Program-made: the position numbers and the translations under genes
From: Blattamonas nauphoetae
Lineage: Eukaryota > Preaxostyla > Oxymonadida
NCBI GenBank assembly: GCA_033064195.1
Contig: JARBJD010000171.1
Location: 1 to 64,000, forward strand
Length of the DNA: 64,000 bases
Direction of reading: 5' to 3'
Shown: in pieces, positions 1 through 10,969 of the stretch
Layout of the letters: each line of letters starts with the position of its first letter
Position numbering within the stretch: position 1 is the first letter of the stretch
Notes under the pieces: model-generated
Told to the model about the DNA's origin: nothing
Databases searched by the model: none
The model's input: only the letters and a program-made list of their open reading frames with translations

Positions 1-2081
1 ATTATCAAAGTCATTGGTCCTGTGTACGACATCATGTCAATGAACCGAAGTACCTGTTGTGTCTTCTCATGTCTGATCAATACTTGTTTATACTTTGTTG
101 TGGATCCAAGGAAGCTCACCACTTTCCAATCCTTGTCGACGAGATCTCGGAAGATGAGATTGATGTCAAATCTGGAGCTGTTGAACCCAATCACACTGAC
201 TTCATTCTGAGAGGGTATTTCCGGGTCTTCGTAGTAGTTGTCCTCTCGAACTGTCTCAGCGTATTTGAAGAGTTCTCTGATCCATTGCTTCACGAAGTCC
301 TTTCTTTCTCGAAGATCAAAGTAGATTGACTTCACTCCTGATTTTGTTTTGATTGATGATGCAACGGAGAGAGGCTTCAGATGAGAAATCAACTGAGTAT
401 TGTCATCAGAGAATAGATTATCAAGAATGAGATCTTCCATCGTTTCGAAATCGTACGTGATGTAGTACTGCGTTGGTTTGAACTCGTCTTGTCTCTTATG
501 TGCCATCAGAAATTCATAAGTTCTATTGTTGAGGATATGTGGAACATATGGTCTTGGTGTCTTATCAAGTGAGATCTTCTTCACATGTTTTCCATCAAGT
601 TCTTTGCACTCTTTGAGATGCTTTTCGTAGTACGTCTTGAAGTGAGAATCCTTGACTTGGAATCCTCTTGACTGACAATATGGACAGAGCTTGTATCCAG
701 TGATTTTCTCAGGATCAACAATGAACATCACATGAACGAGTGTGGCTGTAAGTGGAATCATTTGAAGTGGAAGAACTCTTGCATCATCATTTTCGTTGAC
801 ATACGATTGACTGAGGAAATAACGTTTCTTGTCTTCGTCGTACTCATAAATGTGAACTGTGATGTTGAATCTTTGCATCGCTTTCTCAATGTCACATGTA
901 ATATCAAATCCAGGATAATTGCGTAAGTGTTCAGTAAGTTGATGTGGCTTCAGGTGAGTCAGATTCATTGATTCTGCGAACAATCTTTTTGCTTCAACGT
1001 TTCTCATGTTGATTGATATCTTCTTGCCAGGAACCTCAGGAAGGGTGAGGAATGACAATGATTGAAAGAAGCAGATGTTGAACTCAGAATCGATATACCG
1101 AACGTTTCTCGTTTTGATGTATTCAGTGAGAATTGCATTCGCTTTTCCTGCAACTGGGAATCGATAGACTGCAACTAGAATAGAGTGGAATGCGATGTAC
1201 ATAGTCTTCGTATCCATCAGTGTTCTCTCTTGTGATTCTTTGATCAGATTGATTGCATATTTAGAATACTCATTGATGTCTCCTGAACTTCTTATCACTG
1301 TTGGAAAGCTCTTAGATGTGTTCTCCAGTTCTGGTCTGAAGTCTTTTAATGTTGTCTCACTACCATCTTTTCTCTCGACGATCTTTCCGAAGTCAATACT
1401 GATCTTGAATGGATGGTCTTTCTCTTTGTCGAACACTGCTTTGATGAAGGTTGTGATTTCTTCAACATTTTTCAGATGATTGTGAAAGTACAACTGATAT
1501 GGTTTTCCATTATCTTCAACCTTCTCGACTTCATTCTTTTTGAACTTCCTTCGTGCATTCATGAGACATTCATTGAATGCTGCTTTGTCACGTGGTTCAG
1601 CGAGTAATATGCATTCTTCAAATCCATCAAATGTCTGCACTTCTCTCTTTTCCATCTGTTCATTTTTCTTCTGAATGATCAACAGATTCTTCATCCAATG
1701 ATCCATCAGTTTCTCTTCAATTGATTTCAATTTCCACGTCATTCTGAACACTTGCTTCTTCAGTTCATCTTTGTTCACTCTTGGATTTGCTCTCATGTTT
1801 TCCACGATCATTCGGTGAGCAAGTCGATCTTCTGACGCCATCTGTTGTCGAAGTTTAACTTGTTCAATAAAATCTGGAATGAGATTGAGATCGAGATTCT
1901 TTGTTGGATGTGGAAACTCGAGATCTGTGTGTTGAAGCATATTCAGAAGAAATGAACGATGATGTTGATAATTTTTGCTGTCTGGAATATACGTTCGACC
2001 ATCACTAAATTGAAATTGTGCATTCGGAAAGAGATCTCGAATTTCTTGAATTCTTTCCTTGACTGGTTGTAGCAGTGCCAT
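1..2081 (-). CDS. Protein-primed family B DNA polymerase, N-terminal about 690 residues
   Basis: The minus strand is open from the ATG at 2081 to the window edge. Roughly 450 residues of basic N-terminal region are followed by a zinc-ribbon-like CPYC motif, then the exonuclease motifs of family B polymerases: YDFETME (Exo I, near 450 in plus coordinates) and GFNSSRFDINLI (Exo II, near 170). The polymerase motifs themselves lie outside the window. Family knowledge: this is the layout of protein-primed polymerases of Polintons, related virus-like elements and some linear plasmids, which copy linear DNA from a terminal protein. The start is chosen because an AT-rich motif shared with the neighbouring gene sits directly before it. 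No interruption is seen in the part present. Confidence 0.8.
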   Translation of the reverse strand, partial: MALLQPVKERIQEIRDLFPNAQFQFSDGRTYIPDSKNYQHHRSFLLNMLQHTDLEFPHPTKNLDLNLIPDFIEQVKLRQQMASEDRLAHRMIVENMRANPRVNKDELKKQVFRMTWKLKSIEEKLMDHWMKNLLIIQKKNEQMEKREVQTFDGFEECILLAEPRDKAAFNECLMNARRKFKKNEVEKVEDNGKPYQLYFHNHLKNVEEITTFIKAVFDKEKDHPFKISIDFGKIVERKDGSETTLKDFRPELENTSKSFPTVIRSSGDINEYSKYAINLIKESQERTLMDTKTMYIAFHSILVAVYRFPVAGKANAILTEYIKTRNVRYIDSEFNICFFQSLSFLTLPEVPGKKISINMRNVEAKRLFAESMNLTHLKPHQLTEHLRNYPGFDITCDIEKAMQRFNITVHIYEYDEDKKRYFLSQSYVNENDDARVLPLQMIPLTATLVHVMFIVDPEKITGYKLCPYCQSRGFQVKDSHFKTYYEKHLKECKELDGKHVKKISLDKTPRPYVPHILNNRTYEFLMAHKRQDEFKPTQYYITYDFETMEDLILDNLFSDDNTQLISHLKPLSVASSIKTKSGVKSIYFDLRERKDFVKQWIRELFKYAETVREDNYYEDPEIPSQNEVSVIGFNSSRFDINLIFRDLVDKDWKVVSFLGSTTKYKQVLIRHEKTQQVLRFIDMMSYTGPMTLI

Positions 2082-2100
2082 TTACTACAAATTAAAAAAT
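2082..2100 (-). promoter_or_regulatory. AT-rich motif directly before the polymerase start
   Basis: Read on the minus strand, the bases before the polymerase ATG are TTTTTTAATTTGTAGTAA. The neighbouring gene has the same motif with one difference at 2515-2535. Same position and same spacing to the ATG suggest a shared transcription signal of the element (inference). Confidence 0.5.
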
Positions 2101-2124
2101 CCGAAAATAAAAAAAGTTGAGCGT

Positions 2125-2514
2125 TTATTTCTGTTTTCTCTGATGGGGCTTTTTCGGTGCCTTTAACCAGGAATCAAGTCTAATTCTGAACACTTCACTT
2201 CCGCCAATCTCTCGATATGAGAATGGAACCAGAACTTTTGTGTACTCACCGACGAGCTCACAATTATATTTCTTCAGTTCATTTTCGACGAATGATTGAG
2301 TGTAGTGCCGACGTTTTGCTATGTGTGGTCGGTTTCCTTGATTCCACAACTTTGGTTTTATTCTCCATTCAACTCCCTCATGAACATACGTCACCGGCAC
2401 ATTATTTCTGAGATACTCAGAGACTAGCGAACAGTTCTCTTCTCTCATTGATTCAATTAATGCTTGTTCCGAACATACTCGACGTCTTTCCTTGTTCATT
2501 TCAGTTGGATTCAT
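2125..2514 (-). CDS. Small protein with two copies of a DUF723-like repeat
   Basis: A 129-residue basic protein lying about 45 bp upstream of the polymerase on the same strand. It contains two related blocks of about 45 residues: one around NCSLVSEYLRNNVPVTY followed by WRIKPKLW, the other around NCELVGEYTKVLVPFSYR followed by FRIRLDSWL. The pattern resembles the short beta-rich DNA-binding repeats (DUF723 type) common in large viruses and homing-endonuclease-associated proteins, but without their cysteines, so the family link is tentative. ATG and the AT-rich upstream motif match those of the polymerase. Function unknown; DNA binding is a guess. Confidence 0.6.
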   Translation of the reverse strand: MNPTEMNKERRRVCSEQALIESMREENCSLVSEYLRNNVPVTYVHEGVEWRIKPKLWNQGNRPHIAKRRHYTQSFVENELKKYNCELVGEYTKVLVPFSYREIGGSEVFRIRLDSWLKAPKKPHQRKQK

Positions 2515-2535
2515 TTAATACAAATTAAAAAAGTC
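2515..2535 (-). promoter_or_regulatory. Second copy of the AT-rich start motif
   Basis: Minus-strand reading TTTTTTAATTTGTATTAA directly before the ATG at 2514, matching the motif before the polymerase ATG at 2081. See the finding on a shared promoter. Confidence 0.5.
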
Positions 2536-4440
2536 AAAAATGAAAATTCTTTCATTGATTTCTCAGTTTTGGATTTTTCGTTGAAATCGAGGATCAATGG
2601 GTTCGATCACTCATTTCTCACAAGTGATAGTTTCGTTCTGATTCTTCGCGTTTCGGAATCTCCTGAAGTTGGAGATCATGATCGTATGCTTCGTTTTTTG
2701 GATTTTCCGAACTTTTACAGAGTTATGCGGAGTTTCAGGATCGTCATCAGATCTCGGTACATTTACGTAAAAACGAGTATGCCACTCTCATTTCTCTCTT
2801 TTCAGCTCTGTTTAACTCGTTTTGATTGAATTGTCACTTCATTTTCACTAGTTATTGTTTCATTTTTGACCTCACTTCAGTCTTCATTTTTCGTTGTTTA
2901 TCCATTATATCCACTTCATTCATGTTTCTTTCAACTAAACTGTTTCTCAAATTCAACACACTAATTCCCGTTTACTGAGTTTTCCGGACTTTTGCAGAGA
3001 TCCGCCATTCAACGGCTCACTTCATATCTCGGTATTTTTCCGGAAAATCCAACATTTCACATACATTTTTGAATCATTTTTGTTGTTTTTAAGACATAAA
3101 ACCGAGAACACAAGCGACATTTTCACTATTGGTGTCACATTTCACGTCATTTTCACGATCGTCAATTTCCCTCTCAGTTTCATACTTGCCCGTTTCATTC
3201 ATGCTTGTTTCGCTTTCATTTACTCTGTTTTTGTGAAAAAGTTGATGAAAAGTTGACTAAAATGATGTGCTAGTGAAGTGAGAACGGCCCACAAAATGGA
3301 AGTGAATTGAGCAAAATGAAGAGGAATGATGAACAGATCATATGTGAAATGGGGAGAGAAAGTGATGAAATGAAAGGGACTACAGTCGGTTTTGAAGTGA
3401 CAAAAACGGTCAAAAGTTGAGAAGTGAAAACATGAAAAGTGACTTTATGGGAGAACTATCCGACAAAATCTCCTCAAAATTTGAGCACACCTCACTCATA
3501 CCGTGAGAAAGAAGGATTTGTGACGAAATTCAGATCAAAAATCCATAGTGTCAAAATGTTGGTGCAAATGTGTCGTCACAAGTGTGATCGAAAAACCGAC
3601 CCTCCAGAGAGAATTATAGGTGATGTAAAACCAGAATTCTCAAAAAGGGTTGTTTTAGTACGATTGCGAAGTGGTTTGAAGGAAATTAATGAGAAATGAA
3701 AATTGACAAAAATTGTGAAAACGATCGTGTGTCGAGGATCGTCAGAACCGAATGACGCGAATACCTGTCCACTACCGATTTGACACGTTTTGAGACCATC
3801 AGAGGGCGAAAGTGACGTGTAGGAGAAGAGCGAGACGTCACTTTCTCCTCCTTAAAATTTTGTCTTTTCAAAATATGTTGTGGGGTCGGATCAAACTTTT
3901 TTCAAAAGTGCTTTTTCCTAAAATTTCACCTATCAACATCAATTTCGTAATTTTAGAACGTGTTTGAACACAATTTGAGACATAAAGGTGTTCATAGTGG
4001 CGAAATCTGAACATCGACTTTTCGTCACTTTTGGACCTAAGTTCGGTACACAGTTCGACGAATTCCCAACCGATTTTGATCAGGATTGTCTTGATCGATG
4101 ACCTACAGTGTCCCCAAGATTTTAGAATTTTTTGCAGAATTTTTCGAAATGGTTCTCACATTGGATTTCGTTGATTTGTGGTCAAAAAGGGAAAAACACC
4201 AAAAAAGTGCCAACATTTTTTCGAATGTTGCCAAAATTTGCTTCAAAATTGACACTTTTCACGAGGTCAAAATATTGGACATATTTTTAGAATTTAGGCC
4301 AAATATTGATGTCATCAAAATGTCATAAATTCCTTTTAATACAAGATTCAAAATTGGTCAATCGGACTTGACTTTTAGTTTTGATTTCAATGACAATTTC
4401 AGATTGGTTCCCAAATCGCTTCTACCACTACTTATGGGAC
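2536..4440. repeat. Dispersed repeat, copy A (gene-free)
   Basis: No gene seen. The first part (about 2820-3230) is rich in CACTTCATTTTCAC-like words and the following part (about 3240-3470) in their complements, giving a fold-back character. From about 3240 to 4440 it matches 11640-12715 in the same orientation, for example TGATCGATGAC at 4094 and 12390 and TTTTTCGAAATGGTTCTCA at 4141 and 12445. The copies are clearly diverged, with many small indels. Confidence 0.65.
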
Positions 4441-5331
4441 TTCGATTTGACCCAAGTATCGAGCCAGTTCGGGGTGGACGAGCAGATCGAGCCAGTGAAG
4501 AAAAACACGATCCTTTTCAATGAAAACCAATCGAAGAGAGACTAACGGAATAACTTTTAGGAGTCAGAAAACAATTGTTGAGTTGTGGAGAAAGCCGTCT
4601 TTGACAATCGGGTTGCTGGATGTTGCTCATAGAACAGCTTGTACAGGTTGTTTTGTGGAATCATTCGGTGTCCGTCCAACCAGCTATCAACTACATGCTC
4701 TCAACGCACTTCCGAAGGAAGGGAAAGACTATGAAGTCCGGAAACATCAAAGAGACGAAGGGAGAGAGAAGCAGTCAAGATGACGGAATGCACGCTCAAA
4801 CCAGCTATCAACTTCATGCTCTCACACGACCCCATCAAGGATATCTGACAACAAAAATTTGAGTGTTACTTGAACAAAACGACACAAAGATGATTCGTTC
4901 GGTTTGAACAACATGTTCGGGTTTAACACGGGACTACTACTCGTGATGCCTATCATCGCCAGATTTCAACTCTGAATAACAAGGAATCTGTTTTGGTGTT
5001 TGATTTTAAGGAGAATTGGAGGTTGTGTGTGACCGAACAAATAAATGGAAAAGACTTCTATCGAAAGCAACAAACAACCCACTTAGGATTCACCCTCATC
5101 TCAAAACATCAAACAGACACTCCTTCATCTCGCTTTTTTCATTTCTTGTTCCTGACAGGTTTGCTCTCTTCTTTTGTTTATTCTTTCATAAAACCTACTC
5201 TTGTACCAACGCTGATCGAACCATTGACGACCTCGGATATTGGGTACACCGTCGTGTTTTATCGCTCCAAAGTATCTATCACTTCAATTAAGATTTCAGT
5301 AGTAATATCTATTCAGTACCAGACCGATCGG
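4441..5331. other. Gene-free stretch with a short direct repeat
   Basis: No convincing gene. A direct repeat of about 30 bp (ACCAGCTATCAACTWCATGC then CTC) occurs at 4678-4708 and 4800-4830. The segment 5190-5290, with CATAAAAC, GTACCAAC and GGGTACACC, resembles 11250-11320, so it may be the left part of a repeat split by the hAT region that follows. Confidence 0.4.
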
Positions 5332-5640
5332 CAGGCTTCAGATTTGATCCCAGTGATCTCAGTCGGATCTGATCTCAGTTCATTTCTACAAAACAGTTTT
5401 GCTTCTTTTCACGATTTTCCTTTTTCAAATATAAGATATCTGAATAGAAAGAAGAGATGAAATGAAAATGTTCATTGGATCGAACAAAAACTAGGGTCTT
5501 TTATCGTTCTCCAGTTTCGGCGTATATGAGGTACATTTCGGGTTTCTGAATGTAATCCGAAGAATGCAGAGTGATTTCTTCCTGGATATGCACACAAAGG
5601 TGAAAATATGTCCAAAACTATCGGGAAAGTGAGGATCACA
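5332..5640 (+). mobile_element. Left end of a third CAGGCTT hAT copy
   Basis: Begins CAGGCTTCAGATTTGATCCC and matches the first 310 bp of the two full-length copies at 6158 and 47425, including the TATGATATCTGAATAG-like and AAATGAAAATGTTCATT stretches. The matching right end was not found. The 8 bp before it are CCGATCGG. It may be the left end of the element that carries the transposase at 8899-10847, with the copy at 6158-7819 nested inside (inference). 5641-6157 shows no gene. Confidence 0.6.
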
Positions 5641-6157
5641 AAACAATGGGTTGAATTGAATCGCCTTGTTGTTCGATCAGAGACAACGGCTTCTCTTTGT
5701 CAATGTGAGAGTATTATTGAGCCAGTATTGCATTTCGTCAAAGAATGAGAGTGGCTTGTGTGGTGACAGAGACGATCTATCAAAACAGATTGTTGTTCAT
5801 GCCTATTTAGCGATTCAGGAACAGTATTTTAGTAGCTTCCCTCTCAATAATCAGATCTAGTCGTCAGATCAATCTGTAGAGAGAATAGTGGTATGATCAT
5901 CTATCGTAAAGGTGTGATCCTTGGATTACACCTTTCACTTTTTATGGTATGATCATTTTCACGAATTTTACCATCACTTCATGTCAAACTTTGCTTCAAA
6001 AAAACATCTAAAAGTTGTGAAAATTCGTACTGATATCGGGAAAGCAGTGAATCAACTTATCAACGAACCCCTTTCAAGATCAGTCCTCTTCTCGTCATGG
6101 GGGACGATTGGATCAGCGATACCACCAGCTTTCTCGCACGTCGATGAGATGGATCAA

Positions 6158-7819
6158 CAGGCTTCTGATTCGATCCCAGTGATCCCAGTCGGATCTGATC
6201 CCAGTTAATTTCTACAATACTGTTTCGTTTCTTTTCATTATTTTCCTTCTTCAAATATATGATATCTGAATAGCAAAAAGAGATGAAATGAAAATGTTCA
6301 TTATATCGAACAAAAACAAGTGAACTTTTTATCGCTTTCATTACGACCGATTGACAATAATTTCAGAGGTATTGAAGGTGATCCGAAGAACACTCGGTGA
6401 TTTATTCTTTTTCCTACGGTAAAATTGATGGTATGTCCAAAACACAAGTGATGAGTGAGAAATGAAAATTTCTGGGAAAGACAAGCTGAACTGCCTTAGA
6501 AGGAAGGAGACCGATTATGGGAGATTGGGATAGCGAATAAGGAGAGCGACTTTGAAAAATTGAAAGCAAGAACAGCCGAGAGATGCACACTTTTTGGAAG
6601 TGCAGCGCGGTTTGGATCGACGACGAAGACGACAGTAGCGACGACTGCACAGTGCGGGAGACGTCGGTGGGCGAGCGGTGGTGAGTGAGTGAGGGAGATG
6701 GGAGGATGAGGAGGCGATGAGGAGCAGTATTGTTTGGGACGAATCGAGATTTAGTAGTGTTTGGTTGGTGATCGTTTTTGGGGAGGAGAAGGCAGGGATG
6801 TTCTTCCGGTTCTCTGTTTACCCAATGAAGTCCATCTCTCGCGCACGAATCATGGAAATCGCCTTCTTCATCGGCTCTTCCCATCCGTTCATCGAGATCA
6901 CCTGAACGGCAATCAAAACATGTCACAAACACAAAAGGAACATACCCGAATCCCATGAATCGATTCTAATGTTTTCTGAACTCGATCGTCCACCTCCGCA
7001 CGAACCATCACGCAGATGCTCGACAGTGACGACGAATCCAAAAGCCCAACCAACAGCGCGGTCAACAGCACCAACTGCACCAGAAGGTCAATAATCTGGT
7101 TGATTTCCCGAACAATAATGTCAAACTGCACGTTATCCGTCATCGCAAGATTGACTATCGTTCCTGACACAAAGGGTAGCCATCTATAGCCCATCCCCGC
7201 CACCCACATCGACGACGGATCCGCTGCCCATGTCAGCAGCCATTTCATCGAGAACGTGATTGTGTATGTCACAACTGAAAACAGAATGAGAAGAACGTCA
7301 CAGACTGATGCATTGCAGGCGAATCAATCACACTATTGATTCGGAATTCCACTCAACTTCACATATGATCGCAAAATCGACGATCTGACAGAGATATCAT
7401 GAGAGGGTTCGAGAGAATAGCGATTCAAACTTTTCTTTCCAAAGTTCCTTATTCCAGATCTTCCAGAAACGAGAGATCCGCTTTTCCATTTATGCTCGTT
7501 GGTTCAATGCCATACACTTGTCTTTCGTGTCGTGATTACATTGTTTATAGTGGAGGAGATAAATCGTTCTGATCCCATCGCTCTTCTCCACTCTTCTTCA
7601 CTCTTGTTCTCGACCCCATTCTCCTAAAGAATCATTTCGATCGGAATGCTCGAGAATCATCAAAAAATACGTTTTTCTGAGAATTTGGATATCCAAGATG
7701 TAATTAAATGAGAAAAATCTCGAAACGCTTATTTAAGAAAGTGATGTCAGTCAAAAAATGGGGACTGGGATCAATTGATCCCAGTTTTACCTGTTTTGAT
7801 CCCACCACTCAAATGCCTG
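6158..7819 (+). mobile_element. Non-autonomous hAT element, copy I, 1,662 bp
   Basis: Starts CAGGCTTCTGATT and ends ACTCAAATGCCTG, so the terminal inverted repeat is CAGGCTTNTGA-like. It is flanked by a perfect 8-bp duplication TGGATCAA (6150-6157 and 7820-7827), the hAT signature. Subterminal GATCCCAG words recur at both ends. The first 650 bp and last 250 bp match copy II at 47425-50435, but the interior (about 6816-7560) does not; it holds exon-like sequence instead. There is no transposase, so it depends on one supplied elsewhere. Confidence 0.92.
6824..7274 (-). pseudogene. Captured exons of an unrecognised membrane-protein gene
   Basis: Inside hAT copy I. An open block with no ATG follows a good 3' splice site (TTTTCAG ending at 7275) and contains a hydrophobic helix (IIDLLVQLVLLTALLVGLL). 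It ends at a GTATGT donor; the exon spans 7274-6946. After a 44-bp intron (6902-6945) a second exon, reading VISMNGWEEPMKKAISMIR, continues to a donor near 6824. Lacking start, stop and both neighbouring exons, this is a gene fragment, not a gene of its own. Interpretation as host DNA carried by the transposon is inference; the source gene is not in the window. Confidence 0.55.
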
Positions 7820-7827
7820 TGGATCAA

Positions 7828-8898
7828 CGTGCCCACGATGCTGCAGGCACATGACTGGGTGAACGAGCAGTTCTAGATTGTGGGCGAGTCGAACAGAGAG
7901 TAGAAGACAGACGCGTGTTTGAAAGTCGAAAAAATGGTGATGAACAATGTTGTGATCTATGTGTTGGTGGTGAGAGAGAGAAGAGAGCTGTGTTTGTTGC
8001 GGTTGCTGATGTTTCCTTTATCGTTATCATTTTCTCGTTTCCAAAGATAGAGACACAGTTCGAGATAGTGAGTTCAGTGGAGTGTTCAACATTTGTTTCG
8101 AATGGTATCGTCGTGTCTGGCGTGTTTTGGATTCTGTTGTGAAGGGCAGTCAGGGAAGCACACTGATATTCTGCGAAACCACAAACAGAGTCATCATTCG
8201 AGTCTGCGGAGATGAACGTTGAAGATGGGAGAGGGAGGAAATACAGCGATCCAGTCGAGCTGACAGTGATGAATGAATGAGAGAGAGGCGAGACAGAGGT
8301 TGATTGTCTGAAGATGATGGAGAGAAGTTGAGGCCAAAAAACCGGTGATTTTGTCCTTTTTTCACCTTTTCAACTCCTCATTTCACAAATCTGGAAATAA
8401 AGATGATTCTCAGGTAAAAATGATGAAACAAACTCAAAAGAACATGTTTAGAGTGTACCCGTGATTATTGGTCTGAATGTGGACAGTGTGAGATCTGATC
8501 CTGATGGGTTCGATCTTCTTCCTGCGGCTGAGTGATCGATAAAACCTAGTATTTTATCATCTATTCGCACTGAATCGATGAAAATCACTTCAAACTGTCA
8601 CAATGTCGGGAATATGTTCGCTTCCAAGTGAAAAAAAGTGATGACAAAAAGGACATCATTTTTCGAGTGCTTGTGCGAATTGTGACATTTCAGTAACAAT
8701 TGACAGATATAGTCAGACATTATACGATTGAGATCAATTGCGAATATCTTGAGATCTGTCGATCTCAAGATGCACAAATGGGTTGAGATCAGGATCCTAA
8801 AACGGACATTCGAATTTTGTCTCATCGATTGTTCACGACCATTCCTTCAGTAACCCTCCCTCTTCATGTCGATCCAAACATCACTTCTACAGTAGTAT
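7828..8898. other. Gene-free stretch between hAT copy I and the transposase
   Basis: Only short overlapping ORFs on both strands, with no family pattern or consistent splice structure. It may be internal sequence of the larger hAT element (inference). Confidence 0.4.
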
Positions 8899-10847
8899 GT
8901 TCATGTCGAGAAGAAGAAAGCTCGTCAAGAACATTTCGACAAGACACATTCTGATTCTCAATTGATCCCAGAAGACGAGCAAGATCTCGTGAACGATGCC
9001 TTTCTACGGATCCCCGATGACTCAAATCAAGTTGCTATTCATTCTGATCATAGCGAAATGGTGATAAACCAGGTCCATATCCCAACTCCAGCAGAGCGAG
9101 CGCGACATCTGTACCCAGAATGGGTAGCGAATCCCACCTTTCTAGGTCCCGACGGCCTCTCAGTGTTCATTAACGAAGAGGGGGGAATCATATGCCGAAT
9201 ATGTCAATCCATGAAAGAACACCTGGTATCTCCCAAAAAGGAATACATATCCAAATATGCGAACCCCACATCAATCAGCTCGCTTTACGGACATGTTCAG
9301 ACCTTGGTACATGCACAAGGACTAAAAAAAATCTTCATCGAATGGAACAAATCGAGGCCGCCCTTTCCGAGGATGATCAGATTGGCCTCGTCCAACATCG
9401 CCACAATCAGATTCGTTCAGTAAACTTCATCGCAATGCACAGCCTCGCCTGTACAACTTTCAAGCCGATGACGAATCTGCTAAATTCCGTTTCCAACCCT
9501 CATTTTGTGACCACTGCTCCAAGCTCAGACAATTCCCTGTTTTGGGAACTCGCAAGCTCCATCGACTCCTATATGTTTCAGGCTTTGACAAATGCAATCG
9601 AGGAATTGACTCCCATATCACTATCTCTTGATACATCGACGGAGCATACGTTCACTTCAATGATTTGTGTGAACGTCCGTTTTTTGTTAAAGAGTGGTGA
9701 AATGAAGAATCTCTTCCTTGGGTTGGACGAGCTGCATGATGGTGCCTCTGGGAATCAACTCTTTCAAGCATTCGAGAACATTCTGGAGAAAGCTGGGATC
9801 GACCCTCTTCAAATTGCCAGCATCTCAACAGACGGCGATCCTGCCATGGTAGGGCAACAAAAAGGCTTTTTAGCTCATATTCGACGCCGTCCATGCAAGG
9901 CAACAATCGCTGAAACAATGGAATATGGCTCAATCATCGCATCAATACTTAAAACGGAATCAGACCAGCATTGTCGCGATTTGGCAGACTACTTCTCAGA
10001 CTTCCAAGTGCAGTGCAGAGTTCGGTTGACAAATCATCTTCTCACACAATTGCATCGGACTCATTCAATCCTTCAAGGATCAACTTTGTCTTTCTTTCTG
10101 TGCAAGCAAACAATGGAATCACTCAGATCTGAACTGAACACGATCAACGCTTCAGATCTCTCACAGCTGATCCTCCCACATATCTCCGAAGAATTTACAA
10201 ATGAAAAGCAAGAACAAGTTGGCAGTACAGTGAGAGAATGTCTTGATCTGATCAAGACAATATCACGATCGCTCCAGACCCGCTTCTTACAACCCGACGA
10301 GACCACTGACTTCGATTTTTTGAATCATCAGAGCCTACTAGCCCCAGACACAGAAACAAGCGATCTTATCATGAATACCGTTGCTTCGAAGCTGGCATAT
10401 TTCATCAAACCTCAAATCTGTCGCTACACAATTACCCACTGGAGGCACCTCAAAACGACATATGCAGCTCACTATTCCGATGTTGGACGCTCTTCAGCCC
10501 AAATAGTCGATCTTCTTCTCTCAGAAGATCGATTCGCAACAGATTCAGCATTCCTTCCAATTGTCAGGGTGATCAAGACAATATTGTGCACCTCTGTGGA
10601 AACTGAGAGACAGTTTTCAATCATTCACCACATAACGAGACCAGATCGATCGTTGCTAAAGACAAGTCACATCCAAATTCTTGGGAGGATTCGGGAAAAC
10701 TCGAAGGACCTTTTGAGTCCTGATACTATCGATTCGATTTTGACAATGAGATCGGAAGAAAAAACGATCCAGAAAATGAAACGACCACACTCGACGAGAT
10801 GTTCAATGTTGAGATCAATGAGATCTGTCCAGAATGTCTGGATATAG
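8899..10847 (+). CDS. hAT transposase with one frameshift
   Basis: From an ATG at 8899 the frame runs through a BED-like zinc finger (CRIC at about 9200, two histidines at GHVQTLVH near 9300) and then stops. From about 9330 the protein continues in another frame to TAG at 10847. That part has the hAT catalytic block: LSLDTSTE (first Asp), STDGDPAMVG (second Asp), and the C-terminal dimerisation motif CTSVETERQFS. Combined length about 650 residues, normal for hAT. The frame change lies at or near a run of eight A (9324-9331), so a sequencing indel or slippage is possible; otherwise the gene is inactive. It is a candidate source of transposase for the CAGGCTT copies, but the element's right end could not be fixed. 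Confidence 0.9.
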
Positions 10848-10969
10848 TGGTGGGAATGTACATGACATGAGAAGTTAAGAAAGAAAGAAACACGATTTAT
10901 GTGTTGAGTTCAGAAATCAAGAGATCAATGAGATCAAACTCAAAGCCAGGCTCATCAGTGTACCAGAAT

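Larger units (their letters stand above)
1..4440 (-). mobile_element. Virus-like element, Polinton/Maverick type, left part outside the window
   Basis: Seen: two minus-strand genes (a protein-primed type B DNA polymerase and a small gene) with matching upstream motifs, followed by about 1.9 kb of AT-rich, gene-free repeat sequence ending near 4440. Known: protein-primed PolB of this kind is a core gene of Polintons/Mavericks and related linear elements. Inference: the window shows one end of such an element. Capsid, integrase and protease genes, if any, lie beyond position 1. The polymerase reading frame seen here is open without a break, so this part looks whole and fairly young. Whether the 2536-4440 repeat belongs to the element is not settled, because a related repeat sits alone at 10970-12715. 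Confidence 0.6.

Noticed and set aside
7915-8142. A small gene after hAT copy I
   Set aside because: No family pattern, no splice context, and overlapping ORFs of equal length on the other strand.
5332-10952. One complete autonomous hAT element from 5332 to about 10952
   Set aside because: The sequence near 10950 (ACTCAAAGCC) recalls the family's right end, but the flanking 8 bp do not match CCGATCGG, so only the left end is called.
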